The translations under genes and the position numbers were made by a program. The notes below the pieces were generated by a model that made no database searches, was not told the origin of the DNA, and saw only the letters and a program-made list of their open reading frames with translations. From contig JBAZBI010000002.1 in the NCBI GenBank assembly GCA_041671545.1, positions 62,001 through 126,000 of the forward strand: DNA of 64,000 nt, written 5' to 3'. Source of the stretch: UBA1563 sp041671545 (GTDB taxonomy: Bacteria > Bacteroidota > Ignavibacteria > Ignavibacteriales > Ignavibacteriaceae). Below, piece by piece: positions 8,561 through 14,610 of the stretch (its first letter is position 1; each line of letters starts with the position of its first letter).

Positions 8561-8774
8561 GTGAACGCTCCTATTATATGAAAGAAAGTTTTTCTTTATT
8601 TAATAAAATTCACTAAACTTCACACAAAAATTACCATCCTTTATTGTTGTATACAAATCATCTTCGTTTCAATGGTTGTTTTTCTCACATTCTATTTTAA
8701 CTCTTTTTTAAGTCGTCTTTTAGAAAGTTTTAAGCTACTTGGAATTATGTTTCAATAATAAAAAAGGAGTTTTT

Positions 8775-9275
8775 ATGTTCGATACCAGTCATCTTCACCC
8801 GATGATCGTTCACTTTCCGATAGCTTTATTGATTGTTGGTTTTCTTGCTGAGGTTGTCGGTCTTATTCTGAAAAAAGAATTTTTTACAACAGCAGCTTTT
8901 TATTTATTAGTATTAGGAACGCTTGGAGTTGTTGCCGCTTTTATTACCGGTGACATTGCAGGAGATGGCGTTTCTGAAACGGGACAATTAAAAAACGCGC
9001 TGGAAACTCACGAGCATGCTGCACAATTAACGCTTTGGTTAATGGTTGGCGCTGCAGTTGTAAGAATTGCTTTGGTGTGGATGAAAAAATTTAGCGGCGT
9101 GTTAAAGTATGCTGCATTTGTTCTTTTTCTTGCCGGTGTTCTTTCCGTTGCACGAACAGGATATTATGGCGGTGAACTTGTTTACAAACATGCTGCCGGC
9201 GTTCAGTTCAACTTCGGATTAGATCAAAATACCAATGATGCCGGTACAACCGCCGAAGACGATGATAACGACTAA
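8775..9275 (+). CDS. DUF2231 family integral membrane protein
   Basis: 166 residues with four hydrophobic segments (about 10-32, 38-58, 85-103 and 111-128) and a conserved HLHPMIVHFPIAL opening whose histidines resemble heme- or metal-ligand positions in the DUF2231/DUF2231-cytochrome group. The C-terminus is acidic (AEDDDND). I start at ATG 8775 because AAAAAGGAG lies 6 bases upstream; an in-frame upstream ATG at 8739 has no such site and would add a non-conserved 12-residue tail. The exported rubrerythrin begins 45 bases downstream, so the two may be one redox unit; this is inference. Confidence 0.8.
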   Translation: MFDTSHLHPMIVHFPIALLIVGFLAEVVGLILKKEFFTTAAFYLLVLGTLGVVAAFITGDIAGDGVSETGQLKNALETHEHAAQLTLWLMVGAAVVRIALVWMKKFSGVLKYAAFVLFLAGVLSVARTGYYGGELVYKHAAGVQFNFGLDQNTNDAGTTAEDDDND

Positions 9276-9320
9276 AAATTCACTTAAAAAATAATTGTAT
9301 TAAAATAAATGGAGTTCAAA

Positions 9321-9950
9321 ATGAAAACATTAATCAGTTCATTAACAGTTCTTCTTCTGGTTGTCTTTGCATTCAACAACGCATTGGCATCAAAGTTAGA
9401 TACAAAATCTCAAACAGTCTCTAATCTTAAAGCTGCGTTTGAAGGCGAATCAACTGCAAGCGCTAAGTATGCCGCTTATGCAAAGAAAGCAAAAAAAGAA
9501 GGCTTTACAAAAGTTGCTTTATTATTTGAAGCTGCTTCAAAATCGGAAAACATTCACGCAAAAAATCACGCTGCGGTATTAGAACAATTAGGTGAAGCTG
9601 CACCAAAAGTAACACCAAAATTTGAAGTTAAATCAACAAAAGAAAATCTTGCCGATGCAGTTAAAGGCGAAGGATATGAAGTTTCTACAATGTATCCCGG
9701 ATTTATTAAAACCTCGGAAGAAGGAAAAGTAACTCTTGCATCAATTTCTTTTTCCTACGCATATAAAACCGAACAGAAACACTTAGCACTTTACAAGAAC
9801 GCTCTTGAACAACTAAACGCAGGAAAAGAAAATACTTTGGCTGCTAAATATTTTGTCTGTTCAACCTGTGGAAACACGTATGACGGAATTGCTCCAAAGC
9901 GTTGCGGAATTTCTATGACCCCAAGCGAAAGATTTATAACAATAAAATAG
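9321..9950 (+). CDS. Exported rubrerythrin-like protein with an altered rubredoxin site
   Basis: Ferritin-like diiron protein with a signal peptide (cleavage near ALASK), so it is probably periplasmic. Rubrerythrins normally detoxify peroxide in the cytoplasm. Diiron ligands are visible in both helix pairs: GES, KKEG and SENIHAKNH in the first; VSTMYP, SEEG and TEQKH in the second. The C-terminal rubredoxin-like knuckle has CSTCG but closes with KRCGIS instead of CPxC, so the fourth cysteine is replaced by serine. The ATG at 9321 is chosen because GGAG is 6 bases upstream; an earlier ATG at 9309 overlaps that site. It follows a DUF2231 membrane protein. Confidence 0.85.
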   Translation: MKTLISSLTVLLLVVFAFNNALASKLDTKSQTVSNLKAAFEGESTASAKYAAYAKKAKKEGFTKVALLFEAASKSENIHAKNHAAVLEQLGEAAPKVTPKFEVKSTKENLADAVKGEGYEVSTMYPGFIKTSEEGKVTLASISFSYAYKTEQKHLALYKNALEQLNAGKENTLAAKYFVCSTCGNTYDGIAPKRCGISMTPSERFITIK

Positions 9951-9977
9951 GTCATCCGACTATTTTGTTAATTACAG

Positions 9978-10007
9978 AGCCGGTAGTAAATGCCGGCTTT
10001 TTATTTT
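9978..10007 (+). terminator. Terminator after the rubrerythrin gene
   Basis: Hairpin with arms AGCCGGTA/TGCCGGCT (one G-T pair) and a five-base loop, followed by TTTTATTTT. It lies 27 bases past the rubrerythrin stop and overlaps the last codons of the convergent esterase gene, so it is assigned to the plus strand. Confidence 0.75.
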
Positions 10008-11500
10008 AAAACGACCATCTTTTTGGTTTGAACAAAACCACCTTCTACCGAACCCGCTCGCAACTCGCACAAATAAATACCGCTTGATAGTTGTGTTCCA
10101 CCATAGGTGGTAAATGCTCGTTGAGTGTTAAAATTGGTCTGATATTTCCCCGCCGGTTTCTCTTCATTAACTAATGTCGCAACTTCATTCCCGAGAATAT
10201 CATAAATTTTCAGAGACACATGACTTCCGATTGTCAACTGCCAACTTATAATTGTATTCGGATTAAACGGATTTGGATAATTCTGATACAACTCAAATTT
10301 ATCAGGTAAAACATTTAGTCCTTCATCGGTTCCGGTTGCGCTGTAAGGAAAAATATATTCAAGCATAAAATCAATATTAGCGCGCCACAATCCCCAACTG
10401 TGCCCTTCCGGTAACTCCAACCAGTTGTAATCGTAGTTTTTTGCTTCTAGTGAATCCCTAAAATGACGCATGTTTCCATAGAGCGATTCGTACGTTCCCC
10501 ACACCATCGAAAATTTTACATCTTTCTTTGGTGAGGAAATAAAAAGATTGTACGCTTCATAATTGTTTTCTTGAAACGCACCGGAATGCAAACCGCAGTT
10601 ACCGAAAATTTCAGGATGGTAATAACAAATCAACGCGGAAATATTTCCACCGTAGGAATCGCCAAGAACTAATCTTCTTTTGGGTGATTGTTCTGTTTTG
10701 TAAACCGAATCGATAAAAGGAACAAGTTCGTTTACAAAGAATAAACGATATGCGGTACGCAAAGAAAGTGCGTATTCATTATTCCGGTTATTTGGCCGGA
10801 CAAACACAGCGATTACATTCTCAATTTTTTTTGCTGCAATTAAATTATCAATCACATTTACCGCACCAGCTAAATCGATGTACTCAAATCCATCTTGAAA
10901 ATAAACGGTCGGATAAACTTTGTTTGCATCGGGATTATAATTTGGCGGCAGATAAATTTTAACTTGATACGAAGTGTTTACATTTTTACTAAGAAGAGTT
11001 TTAAGTTCAACTTTACCGTGCGGGATTGCCGCATCATATTTTATTTCTTTCGGCTGAACATAATTCGGCATTGCCAATTCAGAATTTGATCCGATTCCCC
11101 CCATACAAGTGTTGGGATTTAGCGGATCGAGATACCAGTTATTGTTGTTCACTACAATTTTGTAATCAAGCCGGGCATTCATTTCAAAGATTTTGGACGC
11201 ATAAAAGAAATTTGATTTTGCCACTTTCACCATCGGTAAATTTGGCTGCCATCCGTTAAAATCTCCCGCAATAGAAACGGTAGAGGCGTTTCCTTTATAA
11301 AGAAATATTGCAAATTTATCTTCGGTGATCGGGATGCGGACAGATTTATGGTAATTAATAAAACTGTCGATAACAGCGTTCTTTTGAAGTGAATCGGAAA
11401 TTGAGTTAGCGTAGTTTAAAAAATTTTGAAATTGCGTTTGAGCCAAAAGCGAAGAATTTATCAATAAGAAGAAAAGCGAAAGCGCAAATAATTTTTTCAT
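10001..11500 (-). CDS. Secreted alpha/beta-hydrolase esterase with T9SS sorting domain
   Basis: 499-residue exported esterase. In order: signal peptide (ends near LLAQ), an early-Set/CBM48-like beta domain (about 60-140, VSIAGDFNGWQP), an esterase-D/enterochelin-esterase-like hydrolase (about 165-390) with nucleophile motif GDSYGG and a late His in EGHSWGLW, then a type A T9SS sorting domain (about 405-499) with YQNYPNPFNP and YDILGNEVATLVNEEKPAG. The protein should cross the outer membrane and be surface-attached or released. The substrate could be an acylated carbohydrate or a siderophore ester. The sorting domain carries a small hairpin-coded insert at 10098-10110. Confidence 0.88.
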   Translation of the reverse strand: MKKLFALSLFFLLINSSLLAQTQFQNFLNYANSISDSLQKNAVIDSFINYHKSVRIPITEDKFAIFLYKGNASTVSIAGDFNGWQPNLPMVKVAKSNFFYASKIFEMNARLDYKIVVNNNNWYLDPLNPNTCMGGIGSNSELAMPNYVQPKEIKYDAAIPHGKVELKTLLSKNVNTSYQVKIYLPPNYNPDANKVYPTVYFQDGFEYIDLAGAVNVIDNLIAAKKIENVIAVFVRPNNRNNEYALSLRTAYRLFFVNELVPFIDSVYKTEQSPKRRLVLGDSYGGNISALICYYHPEIFGNCGLHSGAFQENNYEAYNLFISSPKKDVKFSMVWGTYESLYGNMRHFRDSLEAKNYDYNWLELPEGHSWGLWRANIDFMLEYIFPYSATGTDEGLNVLPDKFELYQNYPNPFNPNTIISWQLTIGSHVSLKIYDILGNEVATLVNEEKPAGKYQTNFNTQRAFTTYGGTQLSSGIYLCELRAGSVEGGFVQTKKMVVLK

Positions 11501-11595
11501 AATATTTCCTTAATTTTGCCTATGAAAAGTAGAGAACAATTTCCTCAATAAAAACAGCTATTTCAGCTCATCTAATTTCATTCAACAAAAAAATT

Positions 11596-12180
11596 ATGGG
11601 TTTAACCGAAACACTTCTTCTTTCTTTCAGTTTAGTTTTAGATGCTTTCGCGGTTTCGATTAGCACGGGCGCTTTGATTAAAACCCGTACGTGGCGCGAT
11701 TACTTCCGCATTCCGTTTCATTTCGGATTATTTCAATTTCTTATGCCGGTTTTCGGTTGGTATCTTGGTTCAACTATTGAACCTCTCATCGCAGAAATTG
11801 ACCATTGGGTTGCTTTTCTTTTGTTGGCAATCATTGGCGGAAAAATGATTAAAGCAGCTTTTTCAAAAGAAAAAGAAGTGCAAGCATCCGATCCGTCAAG
11901 GGGAATCTCATTGATCATCCTTTCTGTTGCGACCAGCATTGATGCGCTCGCGGTCGGATTCAGTCTTGCGCTTCTTCGTTACAATATTTGGTATCCAAGT
12001 ATATTGATTGGAATTATTACGGCTGTTCTTTCGTTAATTGGACTTTTCGCCGGTAACCGGTTGGGAAATAAGTTCGGCAACATTGTAGAAGTTTTTGGCG
12101 GAGTAATTCTTATTTCGATCGGAATAAAAATCGTGTTAACTCATGAACCGGCGCTTATAAATGTATTTCATCTTTTTTAA
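11596..12180 (+). CDS. mntP: MntP-type manganese efflux pump
   Basis: 194-residue inner-membrane protein with six hydrophobic segments arranged as two repeats of three. The paired acidic motifs are SLVLDAFAVSISTG in the first half and ATSIDALAVGFSLAL in the second, the hallmark of the MntP (DUF204) family that exports Mn(II). The length is the family norm. I looked for a yybP-ykoY manganese riboswitch in the roughly 95 bases upstream and saw none. No clear Shine-Dalgarno site precedes the ATG. Confidence 0.9.
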   Translation: MGLTETLLLSFSLVLDAFAVSISTGALIKTRTWRDYFRIPFHFGLFQFLMPVFGWYLGSTIEPLIAEIDHWVAFLLLAIIGGKMIKAAFSKEKEVQASDPSRGISLIILSVATSIDALAVGFSLALLRYNIWYPSILIGIITAVLSLIGLFAGNRLGNKFGNIVEVFGGVILISIGIKIVLTHEPALINVFHLF

Positions 12181-12262
12181 AACAACACATTTTTTACTTG
12201 GTTATCTCAAAAAAAAATTGAAGTTTCCCTCTGAAGAATTAACAAATTGATTAGAGGTAGTT

Positions 12263-13135
12263 ATGGATCTCAATCTTTCAAAGTTCAGAGTTGTTTCAAA
12301 AAAGAAGTTCTCCCTTTCTCATTACTCTCCGAGTTATTCCGGAAAACTAAAATCAAAAGAAAGCGCACAAAAGTTTCTTGAAAAAAACGTTAAGCGAATG
12401 ACTGAGTTGCAGGACAAACTTTATGCTGATAATAAATGGGCGCTGCTCATTATTTTTCAAGCGATGGATGCGGCCGGAAAAGACAGCGCTATTAAACACG
12501 TAATGAGCGGATTGAACCCCCAGGGAACTCAAGTTTTTAGTTTTAAACAACCCTCGGCGGAAGAAATGGATCACGATTATTTGTGGCGGATTACAAAATC
12601 GCTGCCGGAACGGGGACGCATAGGAATTTTTAACCGTTCGCATTACGAAGAAGTTCTTGTTGTACGTGTTAATGATTATGTAAAAACTTCGCAGCTTCCG
12701 TATCAATTTATGACGGACAATTTGTGGAAAGATCGCTTTCGCCAGATCAGTAATTTTGAACGTTATCTTTATGAAAACGGAATCCTTACAATAAAATTTT
12801 TCTTAAACGTTTCTAAAGAAGAACAGAAAAGAAGATTCCTTGAGCGAATTGAAAATCCCGCAAAGAATTGGAAATTTTCTTCATCTGATTTAAAAGAACG
12901 GGGACTCTGGGATCAGTATCAAAAAGTTTACGAAGAAACCATTGCGGAGACAGCTTCGAAAGGCGCACCCTGGTACATTATTCCCGCGGACAAAAAATGG
13001 TTCGCGCGGTTGGTCATTTCAGAAGTGATAGTTGAAACTCTGGAAAAATTAAATCTCGAATACCCGGAATTAAGCGAAGCACAAATTCAAAATTTGTCTA
13101 AGTATAAAGAAATACTTTTGAGCGAAGAAGAATGA
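12263..13135 (+). CDS. ppk2: Polyphosphate kinase 2 family protein
   Basis: PPK2 enzymes transfer phosphate between polyphosphate and nucleoside mono- or diphosphates. The P-loop motif QAMDAAGKDS is at residues 66-75 and the Walker-B/lid motif GIFNRSHYEEV at 121-131, both diagnostic. The 290-residue length fits a single-domain PPK2. I cannot tell from sequence alone whether it prefers AMP or ADP. AGAGG lies upstream of the ATG. The product is soluble. Its stop is followed within 10 bases by the homology to the nitronate monooxygenase 3' end. Confidence 0.9.
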   Translation: MDLNLSKFRVVSKKKFSLSHYSPSYSGKLKSKESAQKFLEKNVKRMTELQDKLYADNKWALLIIFQAMDAAGKDSAIKHVMSGLNPQGTQVFSFKQPSAEEMDHDYLWRITKSLPERGRIGIFNRSHYEEVLVVRVNDYVKTSQLPYQFMTDNLWKDRFRQISNFERYLYENGILTIKFFLNVSKEEQKRRFLERIENPAKNWKFSSSDLKERGLWDQYQKVYEETIAETASKGAPWYIIPADKKWFARLVISEVIVETLEKLNLEYPELSEAQIQNLSKYKEILLSEEE

Positions 13136-13144
13136 GTTAAAGCA

Positions 13145-13264
13145 ACCGGGCTGTTACAGTATCCATTTCTGTATTGTTGCAACATTTTCGTGAATCAATT
13201 TATCAAAACCTGCTGAACGGATAAAATTTCTTTCGCTATATCTAAGCTCCTTCCCACTTCCATT
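13145..13264 (-). pseudogene. Decayed copy of the nitronate monooxygenase gene 3' end
   Basis: This stretch aligns with 17470-17592, the last 38 codons and the stop of the gene at 17479-18423, in the same orientation. By eye roughly three quarters of bases match over about 112 positions, including the stop codon and about ten bases beyond it. The translated end reads similarly (W-K-Q-x-T-A-V ... ILKDF), but a one-base deletion near 13208 breaks the frame and no upstream part of the gene is present. With the intact copy it brackets the two NTPase genes as a direct repeat. It may mark an old integration at the gene's 3' end or a relic of a tandem duplicate. Confidence 0.75.
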
Positions 13265-13354
13265 TATTCAATTGCTACAAACCGATAGAGCTTTTGGCTG
13301 GATAAAGAAAGTAATTTTCCTCCAATTTGTTAAATTTTCGAGCAAAATTGATGA

Positions 13355-13401
13355 TAACAAAATATTTTTTGTTAAAAAACTTGACAAAATCATTTTTGTC
13401 A
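13355..13401. promoter_or_regulatory. Twin inverted repeats upstream of the NTPase pair (candidate operators)
   Basis: Two perfect inverted repeats share one design: TAACAAAA-TATT-TTTTGTTA (13355-13374) and TGACAAAA-TCAT-TTTTGTCA (13382-13401). Arms are 8 bases, spacers 4, and the centres are 27 bases apart. The consensus is T(A/G)ACAAAA-N4-TTTTGT(T/C)A. The second copy sits between the proposed -33 and -7 promoter elements, where a repressor would block transcription. No T-run follows, so they are unlikely to be terminators. No regulator gene is adjacent. Confidence 0.6.
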
Positions 13402-13411
13402 TGTATTTTTG
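13380..13411 (+). promoter_or_regulatory. Candidate Bacteroidota-type promoter for the NTPase pair
   Basis: TTG at 13381-13383 followed after 20 bases by TATTTTTG (13404-13411) matches the -33/-7 pattern TTG-N19-20-TAnnTTTG of Bacteroidota sigma factors. A start point about 13418 would leave a short leader containing AAAGGAG before the ATG at 13441. Confidence 0.55.
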
Positions 13412-13440
13412 AATCGCAAATATTCTAAAGGAGTTAAAAA

Positions 13441-14610
13441 ATGAAAATAATAATTGGGCAAGCTGCACGAGGTGAAGATTTTTTCCCCAGACCAAAAATT
13501 TCAGATGAAATTTGGCGAAAAATAGAATCTGGAAGCAATATTTTACTAGTCGCACCTAGACGAGTTGGAAAATCCTCATTACTTTTTGATTTGTTCGAGA
13601 ATCCTAAACCGGGTTATCATGTTGTGTATTATACGAGTGAGTCAGTAAACAACATTAATGAATTTTATAAAAAGCTATTTTATAAGATTAACGAAATCTT
13701 AGGAACTACAAAAAAATATAAGTATAAAATCGAGGGTTTTACAAAAGAATTGTTTTCTCGAATTGATGCTCTTAGCGTAAAATATCTGGCGATAACGTTA
13801 GGGGAAAATAAAATTTCTTATCTAACTGAGTTAGCAAAGATGCTTGCTAATCTTGAATTAGAAAATGAGAGATTGATAATACTGGTTGATGAATTTGCTC
13901 AAACTGTAGAAAATATAATTGAAGATGAAGACCAAAGGATAGCAATAAAATTTCTTGAGACAAAAAGAGAATTGAGGCTATCCCCCGAATTACATAAAAG
14001 AATTCAATTCATATACGCTGGTTCAATAGGGCTCGAAAACATTGTCAGTAAATTTAATGGGATAAAATTCATCAATGATTTAACTCCAATCCCAGTTCCT
14101 CCCTTAACTAATGAAGAAGCAAAAGTTTTTGTTGCTAAAATAATCAACGAAAATGATGTTACTTTAGATGAAGCGTCTTTCGATTATCTTCTGCAAAAAA
14201 TAGGTTGGTTGATTCCCTATTATTTTCAAATAATATTGAACGACTGCGAAAAAATTTTAGAAGAAACATCATCAAAGAATATCACCAACAATACTATAGA
14301 TTTGGCTTTTTCAAGTGCCCTTAAAGAAAGAATATACTTCGAACATTGGTTCACTAGATTAAGAACTGCTTTCAAGGGAGAAGATTTTTCCTTTGTTAAA
14401 GATTTGTTAAACATTATTTCAAGCAAACCTTTCGTCCTTTCCACTGAAATATATGACCTCGCATTAAGGTATAAATTAGAAAGCACTTATAATAATCTAG
14501 TAAACGCACTAAAGTACGACGGTTACATAAACAACAACGACGCTCCTAAAATTTATCGCTTTAACTCCCCTTTATTAAAAGAATGGTGGTACAGAAATGT
14601 CGCAAACTAA
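13441..14610 (+). CDS. P-loop NTPase (archaeal-ATPase/STAND-like), first gene of a pair
   Basis: 389-residue soluble ATPase resembling the ATPase_2 (PF01637-like) branch of STAND NTPases. Walker A APRRVGKSS is at 38-46 and Walker B LIILVDEFAQ at 145-154 with the Asp-Glu pair. A sensor-like strand IQFIYAGSIGLENI is near 195-208. A helical region and winged-helix-like C-terminus (about 300-385, LVNALKYDGYINNN) follow. AAAGGAG precedes the ATG. Its last 14 bases overlap the start of the second NTPase gene, implying co-translation and probably a shared complex. The sequence is rich in Lys, Ile and Asn, like accessory genes. No nuclease or other effector domain is visible. The function is unknown. 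Confidence 0.82.
   Translation: MKIIIGQAARGEDFFPRPKISDEIWRKIESGSNILLVAPRRVGKSSLLFDLFENPKPGYHVVYYTSESVNNINEFYKKLFYKINEILGTTKKYKYKIEGFTKELFSRIDALSVKYLAITLGENKISYLTELAKMLANLELENERLIILVDEFAQTVENIIEDEDQRIAIKFLETKRELRLSPELHKRIQFIYAGSIGLENIVSKFNGIKFINDLTPIPVPPLTNEEAKVFVAKIINENDVTLDEASFDYLLQKIGWLIPYYFQIILNDCEKILEETSSKNITNNTIDLAFSSALKERIYFEHWFTRLRTAFKGEDFSFVKDLLNIISSKPFVLSTEIYDLALRYKLESTYNNLVNALKYDGYINNNDAPKIYRFNSPLLKEWWYRNVAN

Noticed and set aside
11501..11595. Possible yybP-ykoY manganese riboswitch before mntP
   Set aside because: The leader is too short and shows none of the conserved paired elements.
13355..13401. Twin palindromes as transcription terminators for ppk2
   Set aside because: They are AT-rich, lie 220 bases past the gene, lack a following T-run and overlap a promoter-like sequence.
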